A stretch of 64,000 nucleotides of DNA. It comes from Candidatus Thiodiazotropha sp. CDECU1 (GTDB taxonomy: Bacteria > Pseudomonadota > Gammaproteobacteria > Chromatiales > Chromatiaceae). The position numbers were made by a program, and so were the translations under genes. The notes under the pieces are model-generated. The model searched no databases and had not been told where the DNA came from. It saw nothing but the letters and a program-made list of their open reading frames with translations. This document shows, piece after piece, positions 27,471 to 37,752 of the stretch. Every line of letters begins with the position of its first letter. Position 1 is the first letter of the stretch. The stretch spans positions 2,914,001 to 2,978,000 of the forward strand of contig NZ_OY734020.1 in assembly GCF_963455295.1 (NCBI RefSeq). Reading direction: 5' to 3'.

Positions 27471-29099
27471 TTAAGAACCATTGCGGAATAGAGAGAGGAT
27501 ACCCGATTGTTTGATCAGCAGAATAATGTCTTCCCTCATCCCCATTACGTGGATAAGCACAATGCCGATAAAGAGTAAAATCAGTAGTACTACGACGGAT
27601 ACGAAGCCACTGATTTCAAGGCGCCGCTTCATCTTCACATCATCCGTCATGACGCGTGTGACCTGACCCAGCACAGGAAATTCCAACTCGGTCCTGAGTG
27701 TGCGCATGTCAAAATAGACTGGTTTCAAAAGGGACAGTAAAAATGCCAGGCCCCCGCCTATGGCGAGTGCCATGAACAGTGCAAGGGCGGTCAACAGGAG
27801 ACGCTTTGGACCAATGGGTAGTATTGGCACACTCGGCGGCTCGACGATTCTGAATTTGAGATTGTCACCGGCCTCATCAGCCTGTTCCGACATCTTCGCC
27901 GATTCCAATCGCTGTACCAGTTCCTGATAATTCTCCTTATTGATACTGTAGTCACGATTTAAGCGGGTCAATTCTGCTTCAACCTTAGGCATGGTATCCA
28001 ATTTTTCTTTAAGCTCATTGACCCGGGCTTGATATTCATCATGACGTAACCGAACCGTCCTTAATTCGACCTCCGATTCACGATACGCGAGCTTCAATTG
28101 CTCCAACGCCGAGGATACGTTGTTTGATGAAGTTGTCGTGCTCATTACAACAGGTGGTGAATCTTCTGCCTGTTTTTTCAAATCCGCAATGGTCTGCTTG
28201 ATCTCTTGAACATTTGGATGTTGTTCGGTATACCGAAGGAGCAGTTCATCCAGGCGGGTCTGCATCGCGAGTAAGCGCTGTGCGGTAGGCGAATCCGCAT
28301 TCGCGGATACCCCCATACTGGCCCTTCTCCTCTCCTCTTCCGCAAGCGTCCTGGAATATTGTCGCTTAAGCTCATCACGACGAATCCGGGCCTCTTTGAG
28401 TTCTAGCTGAATATCCTCAAGCCCTGTCTTCGTTGTTTCAAGCCGCTGGAAAATGCCACCCCCTTCGCGAGGCAATGTATCAACATTCTGCCGCTTGAAC
28501 TCAGTTAGTTTATTCTCTGCCTCTGTAAGCCTGGCCTCATACTCTCGAATCTGCTGTGTCAGAAACTTTTGTGCCGCATCCGACTCGATGCGAGTATCAC
28601 CCAAAGCACTCTCGACAAAGATGTCTAACAACACCTTTACCACCTTTTGTGCCATAAAACGGTCTTTATAAGTATATCTGATGGTATAGAAATTTTCTGT
28701 CTCGCCGCGGGTACCTGGAATGGTTCTTCGATTAACATCGACAACAATTGTATTGCGGAGCCTACTAATCAGTTGCTCACGCTCTTGTCGATTAGTAGCC
28801 AGATGGTCGAGGTCAGTTTGGAGGATCAATTTTTGCAGATTTTCATGACTGAGCAGAGTCCTTGTCATCAGGTGCAGTCTCTGTTTCATGTCGTTCTGCA
28901 CAGCCAATCCCTCGAGTAGAGGTCTTAGCACACTCTCTGTGTCCACATACACTTTCGCTTCTGATTCATATTTGTCAGGCATGACAAATATTGAAGCCCA
29001 GCCAATCAAGGCAACAACCCAGGCGAGCATTACCGCCGGCCATCTAAACCGCCAGGCCGATCGAATGTAGTTCTTGATCTGTAAAATAATTTCGTTCAT
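27471..29099 (-). CDS. XrtA/PEP-CTERM-type polysaccharide chain-length determinant
   Basis: 542 aa. The Wzz/GNVR pattern is clear: a membrane segment at about residues 18-38, the sequence MPDKYESEAKVYVDTESVLR, a long coiled coil (about 180-400) and a second membrane segment near 430-460 preceded by PPSVPILPIGPKR. A third hydrophobic segment (about 492-516) and short tail follow. The length and KYESEAKVYVD motif fit the TIGR03007 family of exosortase-linked exopolysaccharide loci. These proteins set polymer length with Wzy or a tyrosine kinase. No kinase, exosortase, wza or glycosyltransferase gene lies nearby. Confidence 0.82.
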   Translation of the reverse strand: MNEIILQIKNYIRSAWRFRWPAVMLAWVVALIGWASIFVMPDKYESEAKVYVDTESVLRPLLEGLAVQNDMKQRLHLMTRTLLSHENLQKLILQTDLDHLATNRQEREQLISRLRNTIVVDVNRRTIPGTRGETENFYTIRYTYKDRFMAQKVVKVLLDIFVESALGDTRIESDAAQKFLTQQIREYEARLTEAENKLTEFKRQNVDTLPREGGGIFQRLETTKTGLEDIQLELKEARIRRDELKRQYSRTLAEEERRRASMGVSANADSPTAQRLLAMQTRLDELLLRYTEQHPNVQEIKQTIADLKKQAEDSPPVVMSTTTSSNNVSSALEQLKLAYRESEVELRTVRLRHDEYQARVNELKEKLDTMPKVEAELTRLNRDYSINKENYQELVQRLESAKMSEQADEAGDNLKFRIVEPPSVPILPIGPKRLLLTALALFMALAIGGGLAFLLSLLKPVYFDMRTLRTELEFPVLGQVTRVMTDDVKMKRRLEISGFVSVVVLLILLFIGIVLIHVMGMREDIILLIKQSGILSLFRNGS

Positions 29100-29573
29100 T
29101 TATCTGTTTGAATATGCCTAATGCTTAAACCAATAATAGCCGATTCCATATCCACGCCTGATATATGCAGTAATGTTTCCTTGATAAACAACTATCCCAG
29201 GATTATTCCGGCTTAGTCTATATACTCCAACCCAGCATATCCAGTTTTTAGATTCCCCCTGTCCCGGCTGGTTCAACGGCTCGCCCGATTATTAAATGGC
29301 GCCCAATCCATGGCCTGGATTAGGCCCTGACATCTGCTGGTAAAATGCCTGTCGATACATCAATTAAGCCTTTTATTTCAATTAGTTATTTCGTTTTTTC
29401 TCGGTATGACATGCATTTTCCGAGGGGTTTTAGGCCGATAATTGAGCTATATTATGCTATGAGAGATGTGACGGGATCATTTCCTGTTGTGACCTCCATA
29501 CCTCGAATATCTGATTGAGATCTCTGCAGAAATCATCCGTCAAATTGCTCTTTATCGCGAACTATCAGGCGTT
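29100..29573. other. 474-bp gap between the divergent chain-length and unknown genes
   Basis: No gene is visible on either strand. The left half is AT-rich with TATATACTCC-like runs, and there is a near-palindrome CCAATCC...GGATTAGG at about 29303-29322. TATATTATGCTATGAG at 29447-29462 is AT-rich enough to hold a -10 box for the gene at 29574, but I cannot find a matching -35. No RNA gene is recognisable. Confidence 0.5.
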
Positions 29574-30218
29574 ATGAATAGCAACTTGAAATGTGTAGAT
29601 GGTTTGTACTATCCGGAATTTCACGCCGGCTGGGGTGGTTGTGCCGAAGAGTTGTTCCACTACACATCTAGGTACTTTGCCTGTACCCAGGCATTTTTGA
29701 GAAACCTCGCGGATCAACGCCAGTTCAATATGTCCGGTTATCAGGCCAACAATCTAAGCAAAACCCAGAGACATCTGATGGCCGCAATACTCGCTTTTGA
29801 GCCGGACCTGAAATCTGCCCGTGGCATAACCCAGATTGTCCGTGCTGTCATCAACGGTGAGAGCGAAATCAGCGAATCCCTTGCAGATAGTTACCGGGAT
29901 CATCTGAAACTCATACCCCAGGATGTGGAACTCGTCTACTCAGCCAGGACACATCACCATAGCCAACCTGATGTTGCCCCGCTCGATCCTTTCCTGAATC
30001 TCGCCGGCCGCTTGAATCTCCCAGTGGCGGTACATAAACATCACCTGGAGGTTCCATTGAAGGCTTTGGCGCAACACCTGGACTCACCGAACCCCGCCCT
30101 GCGTAATAGCCTGCAGGAGGCGATCTTAAATCTCCACTTTGCCGGGTATGCGTTGAAGAATCATCCGGGTTTGACCCATAGGGAAGCACGGGAGCTGGGA
30201 GACGAAAGTTCCCTCTGA
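29574..30218 (+). CDS. hypothetical protein, 214 aa
   Basis: Soluble, no signal peptide or membrane segment. Starts MNSNLKCVDGLYYPEFHAGW. It has an aromatic, cysteine- and histidine-containing N-terminus (GCAEELFHYTSRYFACTQAF) and a histidine-rich stretch (RTHHHSQPD, then AVHKHHLEVP). The rest looks helical. I recognise no domain. It ends 3 bp from the purL stop in convergent orientation and is preceded by a long untranslated gap. The coding potential is good, as the frame is long and the composition protein-like. Confidence 0.6.
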   Translation: MNSNLKCVDGLYYPEFHAGWGGCAEELFHYTSRYFACTQAFLRNLADQRQFNMSGYQANNLSKTQRHLMAAILAFEPDLKSARGITQIVRAVINGESEISESLADSYRDHLKLIPQDVELVYSARTHHHSQPDVAPLDPFLNLAGRLNLPVAVHKHHLEVPLKALAQHLDSPNPALRNSLQEAILNLHFAGYALKNHPGLTHREARELGDESSL

Positions 30219-30221
30219 AAC

Positions 30222-33200
30222 TCAATCCACCCAGACGCGGGCATTGCGGAACAGTCGCATCCAGGGGGCATCCTCATCCCAATCATCCGGATGCCAGGAG
30301 TGTTGAACCGTTCGGGTGACGCGCTCCGGATGGGGCATCATTATCGTCACCCGACCATCCCTGTTGCAGAGACCCGCAATAGCGTCAGGAGAGCCGTTTG
30401 GATTGGCCGGATAGCGACTCGCCAATTCACCGTTATTTTCCAGATATCGCAACACCGTCAGCTCATCGGCACCCTGCAGATGCTGCTGATCATTGAACTC
30501 GGCGCGGCCCTCAGCATGGGCCACTACGATGGGCAGTCTCGAACCGCTCATGCCATTCAGCAAAATCGATGGTGATTCACAGACCTCGACAGTGACGAGT
30601 CGCGCCTCAAACTGTTCTGAACGGTTGCGAACGAAGTGGGGCCAGTGATCGGCACCCGGAATCAGTTGATGCAGATTGGATAGCATCTGACAGCCATTGC
30701 AGACGCCTAGGGCGAAGCTATCCTGGCGCTTGAAAAAGGCCTCGAACTCATCCCGTGCACGGCTGTTGAACAGGGCGGACTTTGCCCAACCCTCTCCCGC
30801 ACCCAATACATCCCCATAGGAGAATCCACCACAGGCCACCAAGCCTCTAAAACGGCTCAGACTGATGCGCCCCTCGATGATATCCGACATATGCACATCC
30901 ACACATTCGAATCCGGCGCGATGGAAGGCCGCTGCCATTTCAAGCTGACCGTTGACCCCCTGTTCCCGCAAGATCGCCATGGGTGGTCTCACCCCGGTCG
31001 CGATCATGGGTGTGGTGATATCCTCATCGGGATCAAAGCTCAATGTTACCTGGATACCCGGATCCGCCGCAGCGACCCGGTCATACTCCTCCTGGGCACA
31101 GGCAGGATTGTCACGCAACGCCTGCATCTGACGTGTCGTCTCCGACCAGGCCTGTTGTAATTCAACCCGGGTGGCACTCAGCACCTCTTTCCCGGCCCGT
31201 TTGAACTCGATCCGGTCATCACTGTTGAGGGTTCCGATAACGTGACTGCATCGTCCCAATCCTGCATCGTTCAGCATCTTCAATACTTCATCTGTATCCA
31301 GGTGACGCACTTGGATCACCGCCCCCAACTCCTCGTTGAAGAGTATGGCGAGGTCGTCGTCCCCAAGGTCATCGATCTCCACGCTCACACCGCATCGGCC
31401 CGCGAAGGCCATTTCACAGATGGTGGTGAAAAGTCCGCCGTCCGAACGATCATGGTAGGCCAATAGAAGATTGCTTTGGTTGAGCTCCTGGACCAGTGCA
31501 AAGAAGCGTCCCAGTGCCTCGGGATCTTCCAGGTCGGCACCGTGGTGACCAATTTGTTGATAGACCTGGGCCAGTGCGGTTGCACCCAAGCGGTTCTTCC
31601 CCTTCCCCAGATCGATCAGAATCAGATCGGAATCTTCGGCATCATTCCGCAACATCGGTGTTTGGGTCAACCTGACATCCTTTACCGGCGCAAAGGCAGA
31701 CACGATCAGGGAGAGTGGCGCAGTCACGGCAAGTGCCTCATCACCTGCCTGCCACACGGTCTTCATCGACATGGAGTCCTTGCCCACAGGGATCGCGATA
31801 CCCAACGCGGGACATAGCTCCATACCCACCGCTTTCACAGTCTCATACAGCTTCACATCCTCACCGGGGTGTCCCGCCGGCGCCATCCAGTTGGCAGAGA
31901 GCTTGATATCCGACAGTTTCTCGATACTCGCCGCCGCGATGTTGGTAATCGCCTCGCCGATCGCCATGCGCCCGGATGCGGGGGCATCCAGTAGCGCCAG
32001 CGGGGTCCGCTCTCCCATAGCCATGGCCTCACCGGTATAGCCCATAAGCCCGGAGGTGGTCACCGCCAGGTCGGCAACCGGTACCTGCCAGGGCCCCACC
32101 ATTTGATCTCGACTCACCATGCCGGTCACTGAGCGATCCCCGATAGTGATCAGAAAGGTCTTGTTGGCCACAGTGGGCAGGCGCAGCACCCGCAGTGCCG
32201 CCTGTCTGATGTTGACAGCAGCGAAATCGAGCTCCTGTTTCTTAAAGGTCTTGCTGCGCACATCCCGCAGCATACGGGGTGGTTTGCCGAACAGCAGGCT
32301 CATCGGGATATCGATGGGATTATTGTCGAAATGGGCATCCCCCAGGACCAGGTGTTCCTCATCCATCGCCTCACCGACGACGGCATAGGGGCAGCGTTCC
32401 CGTTCACAGATCGCCTTGAACTCATCCAGCTTGCCCGTATCGATGGCCATCACATAGCGTTCCTGGGACTCGTTGCACCAGATCTCCATCGGTGACATCC
32501 CGGGATCATCATTGGGTACTGTACGCAGCTCGAAACGTCCGCCCAGCGCCGCATCGTGAACCAACTCCGGCAAGGCATTGGAGAGTCCGCCCGCCCCCAC
32601 ATCATGGATAAACAGAATAGGATTGGCATCGCCCCGTGCCCAACAGACGTCGATTACCTCCTGGCAGCGACGCTGCATCTCCGGGTTCGAGCGTTGTACT
32701 GATGCAAAGTCGAGATCCTCAGCGGATGTGCCGCTAGCCATGCTGGAAGCCGCGCCACCGCCGAGACCGATCAGCATCGCTGGACCACCTAGAACAACCA
32801 AGGGCGATCCATGTGGGAAACCACCCTTTTCAATGTGATCTGCGCGGATATTTCCCAAGCCACCGGCCAGCATTATCGGTTTGTGATAACCACGCAGCTC
32901 CTCTCCATCCGGCCCCGGTACCCGGGATTCATAGGTGCGGAAATAACCATTCAGATTGGGCCGGCCGAATTCGTTATTGAAGGATGCGGCGCCAATGGGG
33001 CCTTCGAGCATGATATCCAGCGCGGAGACGATACGATCGGGTTTGCCGTAGTCGACCTCCCAGGGCATCTCCCAACCGGGAATGCGTAGGTTCGAGACCG
33101 AAAAACCGCACAGGCCGGCCTTTGGCTTGGCCCCCTTACCCGTTGCCCCTTCGTCACGAATCTCGCCGCCGGACCCTGTCGCTGCACCCGGATCGGGGGA

Positions 33201-34109
33201 GATCGCTGTTGGATGATTGTGGGTCTCCACCTTCATCAGGATATGGATATCCTCCTGGCCGAAGCCGTAGATATTGGTACCCGGATCGAGGACGAAGCGC
33301 TCTGCGCACGGACCACTAATGACAGCGGCATTATCCTTGTAGGCCGAAAGCACATCAGTAGGCGAAGTGTTGGTGGTATTGCGAATCATCTCAAACAGGG
33401 AGTGGTGCTGATTCACCCCGTCGATGATCCAGTCGGCATTGAAGATCTTATGTCTGCAGTGCTCTGAATTGGCCTGGGCAAACATCATCAATTCCACATC
33501 GGTGGGATTGCGTTGCAGGGATTGAAAGCTCTCCACCAGATATTCGATTTCGTCATCAGACAGGGCCAGGCCCAATTCTGTATTGGCGCTGCGCAACGCC
33601 ATTTCTCCACCCCCCAGGGTGTCCACCTGGATATAGGGTTTGGGCTCGGCCCGACTGAACAGACAAGTCGCATCCTCCGCATCCGACAACACAGTCTCGG
33701 TCATGCGATCATGCAACTGTTGCGTCGCGATCACATACTGCCTGCTATCCAGTTCCTCTCCATCGATGGTCAGATAGTAGGCCAAACCACGTTCCAGCCG
33801 TTGAATCTTCTGCAACCCGCAATGGTGGGCGATGTCGGTGGCTTTGCTGGACCAGGGTGATAAAGTACCCGGTCGTGGGACCACAAGTAAAAGTGTGCCT
33901 TGATGCTCTATTTCAGGCATGGCGGGGCCATAACGCAACAGATTTTCGAGTACGGCCCTCTCTGTTTCATCGAGAGATTGGTTGACATCGGCGAAATGGA
34001 GATACTCCGAAACAATCCCCACTTTTCCGTTACATAAACTGGAGAGGCGTAGGGTGAGTTTCTTTAGCCGGAATTCAGAGAGGGCGGGTGCGCCACGGAG
34101 AATCAACAT
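30222..34109 (-). CDS. purL: phosphoribosylformylglycinamidine synthase
   Basis: 1295 aa from the ATG at 34109, the same length as the E. coli enzyme, with AGGA seven bases upstream. The frame extends to a TTG at 34160, but those 17 residues are not family-like. It catalyses the ATP- and glutamine-dependent fourth step of purine synthesis. The N-terminal start [15 protein letters not shown], the synthetase motifs ([19 protein letters not shown]) and a C-terminal glutaminase with [15 protein letters not shown] and [10 protein letters not shown] are all complete. It stands alone. Confidence 0.97.
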   Translation of the reverse strand: MLILRGAPALSEFRLKKLTLRLSSLCNGKVGIVSEYLHFADVNQSLDETERAVLENLLRYGPAMPEIEHQGTLLLVVPRPGTLSPWSSKATDIAHHCGLQKIQRLERGLAYYLTIDGEELDSRQYVIATQQLHDRMTETVLSDAEDATCLFSRAEPKPYIQVDTLGGGEMALRSANTELGLALSDDEIEYLVESFQSLQRNPTDVELMMFAQANSEHCRHKIFNADWIIDGVNQHHSLFEMIRNTTNTSPTDVLSAYKDNAAVISGPCAERFVLDPGTNIYGFGQEDIHILMKVETHNHPTAISPDPGAATGSGGEIRDEGATGKGAKPKAGLCGFSVSNLRIPGWEMPWEVDYGKPDRIVSALDIMLEGPIGAASFNNEFGRPNLNGYFRTYESRVPGPDGEELRGYHKPIMLAGGLGNIRADHIEKGGFPHGSPLVVLGGPAMLIGLGGGAASSMASGTSAEDLDFASVQRSNPEMQRRCQEVIDVCWARGDANPILFIHDVGAGGLSNALPELVHDAALGGRFELRTVPNDDPGMSPMEIWCNESQERYVMAIDTGKLDEFKAICERERCPYAVVGEAMDEEHLVLGDAHFDNNPIDIPMSLLFGKPPRMLRDVRSKTFKKQELDFAAVNIRQAALRVLRLPTVANKTFLITIGDRSVTGMVSRDQMVGPWQVPVADLAVTTSGLMGYTGEAMAMGERTPLALLDAPASGRMAIGEAITNIAAASIEKLSDIKLSANWMAPAGHPGEDVKLYETVKAVGMELCPALGIAIPVGKDSMSMKTVWQAGDEALAVTAPLSLIVSAFAPVKDVRLTQTPMLRNDAEDSDLILIDLGKGKNRLGATALAQVYQQIGHHGADLEDPEALGRFFALVQELNQSNLLLAYHDRSDGGLFTTICEMAFAGRCGVSVEIDDLGDDDLAILFNEELGAVIQVRHLDTDEVLKMLNDAGLGRCSHVIGTLNSDDRIEFKRAGKEVLSATRVELQQAWSETTRQMQALRDNPACAQEEYDRVAAADPGIQVTLSFDPDEDITTPMIATGVRPPMAILREQGVNGQLEMAAAFHRAGFECVDVHMSDIIEGRISLSRFRGLVACGGFSYGDVLGAGEGWAKSALFNSRARDEFEAFFKRQDSFALGVCNGCQMLSNLHQLIPGADHWPHFVRNRSEQFEARLVTVEVCESPSILLNGMSGSRLPIVVAHAEGRAEFNDQQHLQGADELTVLRYLENNGELASRYPANPNGSPDAIAGLCNRDGRVTIMMPHPERVTRTVQHSWHPDDWDEDAPWMRLFRNARVWVD

Positions 34110-34178
34110 GACTGGATCCTGCAGATCATAAAAAACACAATGATACTCGAAAACCACCAATTAAGAGAGCCGTAAGCC

Positions 34179-34301
34179 ATGAGTAATATCCTGATTGCCA
34201 TTTCACTGATCATACTGCTGGTACTGGGTGTGGCTGCGCTCTTTCTCGCAGGCAAAAGCCACAAATCATCATCCGCAGACGATCCAACAAAAGATGACTA
34301 A
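34179..34301 (+). CDS. small single-pass membrane protein, 40 aa
   Basis: A 40-codon frame reads MSNILIAISLIILLVLGVAA, then LFLAGKSHKSSSADDPTKDD. One hydrophobic helix (about residues 4-24) is followed by a short hydrophilic tail. GAGAG lies about 10 bases upstream. It is divergent from purL across 69 bp and lies upstream of a 140-nt noncoding stretch ending in a strong terminator. The helix-plus-tail layout is typical of real small membrane proteins. Function unknown. Confidence 0.6.
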   Translation: MSNILIAISLIILLVLGVAALFLAGKSHKSSSADDPTKDD

Positions 34302-34476
34302 GATTCAGCTCCACCAATAGTCACATTCAATAAGATTGATATTTCTCAATGCAACAAAAGTCCATGGATGGTGGAATAGCACCAAGTCAGCCAGAACAGC
34401 ATTGTGATGGCGGCTTATCTCCTCCATCCTCCTTTGGTATAACCACTTCGGCCTGCTGTCGAAGTGGTTTTTTTTT
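34302..34476 (+). ncRNA. candidate small RNA or long 3' UTR ending in an intrinsic terminator
   Basis: About 140 nt without a reading frame lie between the 40-aa gene and a strong terminator. The stretch contains a C-rich, anti-ribosome-site-like run CTCCTCCATCCTCC at about 34419-34432 and the partly complementary GGATGGTGG at 34364-34372. A U-tailed terminator with an upstream C-rich single-stranded region is typical of Hfq-dependent sRNAs or 3'-UTR-derived RNAs. I see no convincing separate promoter, so it may simply be a 3' UTR. Confidence 0.3.
34441..34476 (+). terminator. intrinsic terminator
   Basis: AACCACTTCG and CGAAGTGGTT form a perfect 10-bp stem around a 9-nt loop, followed by a run of T residues to 34476. 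The T-run is on the plus strand, so it ends plus-strand transcripts coming from the 34179 region. Confidence 0.9.
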
Positions 34477-34522
34477 GATCAATCGGCCAGAGGAGCCACT
34501 CTTGTGAAACAGGGTCTATCCG

Positions 34523-36019
34523 CTACCTGCCATACATTTTAATAGAGCGTAACAGGCGTTTATCCGTACCATGCTTTATCTGTTCCCATTCGAATCGCCA
34601 ATTCCAATTCCCCTCAGTTGTTCCCGGTGTGTTCATCCGGTGAGCACTGTCCAGGCCCAACACATCCTGGAAAGGGAGAATCGCCAGATTCGCCCTGGAA
34701 GCCAAAGCTGCACGGATCATCGGCCATGGCATGGCCTCACGGGGCTTGCCTAAATAATCATCGACAAATTCACGGGTTCCATCATCAAGCCCCTTGTACC
34801 AGCCTAGGGTGGTGTCATTATCATGGGTGCCGGTATAGACCACCGAATCCCGGGTGTGATGGAAAGGCAGATAGGGATTCTCCGCCCCCCCGGAGAAAGC
34901 AAACTGCAGGATCTTCATGCCTGGCAGGTGGTAGGTCTTACGCAGCGCCTCCACCTCCGGTGTGATAACACCCAGATCCTCTGCCACCAGCTCTAAACTC
35001 GGCAGCGCCCGATAGAGATGTTCAAACAGTTTTTCACCCGGCGCCTCAATCCATTTACCATTCACCGCCGTCTGTTCCTCAGCCGGTATCTCCCAAAAGG
35101 CTTCAAATCCACGAAAATGATCGATGCGCAGAAAATCGAACAGGGTTGATTGAGCCCTGAGGCGCTCTATCCAGAATGAAAAGTCTTCCGCTTCCAGCCT
35201 TTCCCAACAATAGAGGGGATTACCCCAGCGTTGACCGGTGTCGGAAAAATAGTCTGGAGGCACCCCGGCCACCACCCTCGGATGACCATCCGCCAGCAGA
35301 TCGAAAAACTGACGATGGGCCCACACCTCAGCACTGTCATGGGCCACGAAGATGGGAACATCACCAAACAACAGCACCCCACGCTCATTGGCATAGTGTT
35401 TGAGATTCATCCACTCTGTAAAAAACAGAAATTGCTCAAACCGGATAACATCGATGACTTCAGTGAAGCGTGCCCTCGCCTCGGCGATCGCCTGTGGCTC
35501 CCTATCTCTCATGGGGGTATGCCACTCCCACCAACAGCCACCCTCTTCCTGGCGTAACGCCTGGAACAGGGCATAATCCTCAAGCCAATGCTTCTGCTCT
35601 GCTATGAAACGTTGCAATGCATCCCTGTCACCCTCATCGGCACGCTCCTTGAAACCCTCCCAGGCCAATTTTATGGCATAACCTTTTACCCCGTCGGCGA
35701 GTGTGGCTTCGCTCTCCGGCATCGCTTCAAGCCATCCCTTTTGCAGCGGCAGATCCAGGCTGATCAGGCGGGGATTACCGGCATAGACAGAACTGCTCTG
35801 ATAGGGCGAATTGTCGTGCATGGTGGGGCCGATTGGCAGAATCTGCCACACACTCATGCCTGTAGAGACCAGGTAATCAACAAAACGGTAGGCATCACTA
35901 CCCAGATCCCCGACTTCACCCTGACCGGGAAGGGATGTGATATGTAACAGGATGCCTGCCCGGCGACGGGTCAAAATCTGATGGACTGCCCGATAAGCTT
36001 CCTCGGCGGCACTATCCAT
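34523..36019 (-). CDS. malQ: 4-alpha-glucanotransferase
   Basis: 498 aa, GH77. It transfers alpha-1,4-glucan segments between maltodextrins. The N-terminal signature RRAGILLHITSLPGQGEVGD is followed by DNSPYQSSSVYAGNP. The catalytic region contains FDFLRIDHFRGFEAFWEIP (nucleophile Asp in RIDHFRGF), VAEDLGVITPEVEALR (acid/base Glu) and YTGTHDNDTTLGWY. It follows the GH57 gene by 17 bp, in the order glgC, GH57, malQ. Confidence 0.95.
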   Translation of the reverse strand: MDSAAEEAYRAVHQILTRRRAGILLHITSLPGQGEVGDLGSDAYRFVDYLVSTGMSVWQILPIGPTMHDNSPYQSSSVYAGNPRLISLDLPLQKGWLEAMPESEATLADGVKGYAIKLAWEGFKERADEGDRDALQRFIAEQKHWLEDYALFQALRQEEGGCWWEWHTPMRDREPQAIAEARARFTEVIDVIRFEQFLFFTEWMNLKHYANERGVLLFGDVPIFVAHDSAEVWAHRQFFDLLADGHPRVVAGVPPDYFSDTGQRWGNPLYCWERLEAEDFSFWIERLRAQSTLFDFLRIDHFRGFEAFWEIPAEEQTAVNGKWIEAPGEKLFEHLYRALPSLELVAEDLGVITPEVEALRKTYHLPGMKILQFAFSGGAENPYLPFHHTRDSVVYTGTHDNDTTLGWYKGLDDGTREFVDDYLGKPREAMPWPMIRAALASRANLAILPFQDVLGLDSAHRMNTPGTTEGNWNWRFEWEQIKHGTDKRLLRSIKMYGR

Positions 36020-36036
36020 CCTCGTTTCTCATCACA

Positions 36037-37752
36037 TCAATCATTTTTTTTCATTACCCCACCCAGGGATGGCTTGCCGCTACCTACGGCAAAAACTTGA
36101 GAAAGATAGTCGGGTTTGGGTTCGCCCAGCAGGTCAAACAGATGGGAAAGCTGACTGCGAAACAGTTGTTCAAAATCGCTGACGGTCTCCCCTGGATTAT
36201 AATCGCCAAACCACCAGAACCAATCGGAGCCCTCACAAATCGCCAGCTGTTTTTCCAACTCCGCCAACTTTCGCTTACTGAACTTTTTCTCAGCCACTAC
36301 CCGATCGTATACCTTTTTCACCTCACCCAGCAGATCCCAGGCGCGGTTCTTGTCCTTGTCCCCGATCCAGGTGGTAAAGGTACCGTAAACCCAGCTACCG
36401 GCCACCAGCTTCGAGAGCCTGGGAGAAGGCTGCTGCCGTCGTCCCAGCACCTCGGAAAAGGTGGTTAGATTTAAACGGGGATGTTGGGATAGACGTTCGT
36501 ACATTGCCCGAAGAAAGTAGCTGCCATTATAGGGGTAGTACTCCCAGGCGTTCTCACCATCCATGATTATCGAGACCACCGCATCCGGATTGTCCTGGCA
36601 TGCATCGGCGATGTTCACCAGGTGGTTGATCAAATCCCCCACAGCATCGTCCGAATGCCACTCACCATAGGTGAATCCGATCAGATCGGAGAGCCCATCA
36701 TCCCGAAAGAACATGTTCAGATGACCCTCCTGAACACAATAGGCCGAGTGGACCCAGTTATCAGGAAGCTGTGAATCGCCGCCACCTGCCATCAGACTAT
36801 TGCTCAAAACCTGTTGCCCGGTGGCGGCCCACTCAAATCCCTCCTCTTCCAACATCTTCAAGGTTGCCTCACTGACCCCACCCTCTGAGGGCCAACACCC
36901 TGTAGGCTTAAAACCGAAATGATCTTTGAATACCTCGATGCCTTTTCGCATATGCCAACGGGCTCTGGATTCACCCCCGGGATACTCCTCCAGCTTGGGC
37001 ATGGTAATCGTCGGCAAGGCCTCTTTGGCAGAATTCATATCGGTTAGCAAAGGGATGATCGGGTGGGCATAGGGCGTCACCGAAAGCTCTACCTGGTGAT
37101 TCGCTGCGAGCTTTGCATAACGCTGGGTGAGATTGCTTAAAATCTCCCAGATCATTTCCATAATGCGGCGCCGGTCATCCTGGTCGAAGCCATGCCCCTT
37201 TGCCTGCAGGGATCGCATTCGAATATCGTTCACACGCTGACACTCGCCAACCCAGGCCAAATGGTACCAGATCAAGAGATCGACCAGATATTGATCATTG
37301 AAATAGGCAATCATGGCCTCGTTTTCCAAGGCATGCTTAGCCAAGGCGGCCAACTCACTGAAGTGCTTGAAACGACTGATCAGGCGATTCTCATTTGCCT
37401 TGAGACAAGCGGAGATGATCGCCTTTCGGGATGGCGTATCCACGGGAAGACCCGGTCCGGCGAGTGCCGCCAGAAGAGGATCTCGAATCAGACTGCCCCT
37501 GTTCAGCCAAGCATCTATCTGACTGGCATAATCATCGATCTGTTCCAACAACACCGGGGCAAAATTCACCACTGCCTTGGCATCCGGTGTGTGTTCCAGA
37601 TGGGCAGCCATATCCGCATAGTCCTTGATGCCGTGCAGATAGACCCAGGGCAACAGGTAGTCACTATCCTCTGGCCCCTTATAGTAGGGCTGATGCATGT
37701 GCCAGCATAAGACAACCTGCAGACGGTTGTCAGGATTGGACTTATCGGACAT
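36037..37752 (-). CDS. glycoside hydrolase family 57 protein
   Basis: 571 aa. The GH57 conserved regions are visible: HMHQPYYKG near residue 18, a nucleophile-containing [15 protein letters not shown] (about 288-302) and an acid-containing [20 protein letters not shown] (20 residues, about 390-410). Members act as alpha-amylase, amylopullulanase or 4-alpha-glucanotransferase on alpha-glucans. The start ATG lies inside the glgC end (11-bp overlap), so it is translationally linked to ADP-glucose synthesis, and malQ follows. The product is likely a glycogen-trimming enzyme. Precise specificity is not deducible. Confidence 0.9.
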   Translation of the reverse strand: MSDKSNPDNRLQVVLCWHMHQPYYKGPEDSDYLLPWVYLHGIKDYADMAAHLEHTPDAKAVVNFAPVLLEQIDDYASQIDAWLNRGSLIRDPLLAALAGPGLPVDTPSRKAIISACLKANENRLISRFKHFSELAALAKHALENEAMIAYFNDQYLVDLLIWYHLAWVGECQRVNDIRMRSLQAKGHGFDQDDRRRIMEMIWEILSNLTQRYAKLAANHQVELSVTPYAHPIIPLLTDMNSAKEALPTITMPKLEEYPGGESRARWHMRKGIEVFKDHFGFKPTGCWPSEGGVSEATLKMLEEEGFEWAATGQQVLSNSLMAGGGDSQLPDNWVHSAYCVQEGHLNMFFRDDGLSDLIGFTYGEWHSDDAVGDLINHLVNIADACQDNPDAVVSIIMDGENAWEYYPYNGSYFLRAMYERLSQHPRLNLTTFSEVLGRRQQPSPRLSKLVAGSWVYGTFTTWIGDKDKNRAWDLLGEVKKVYDRVVAEKKFSKRKLAELEKQLAICEGSDWFWWFGDYNPGETVSDFEQLFRSQLSHLFDLLGEPKPDYLSQVFAVGSGKPSLGGVMKKND

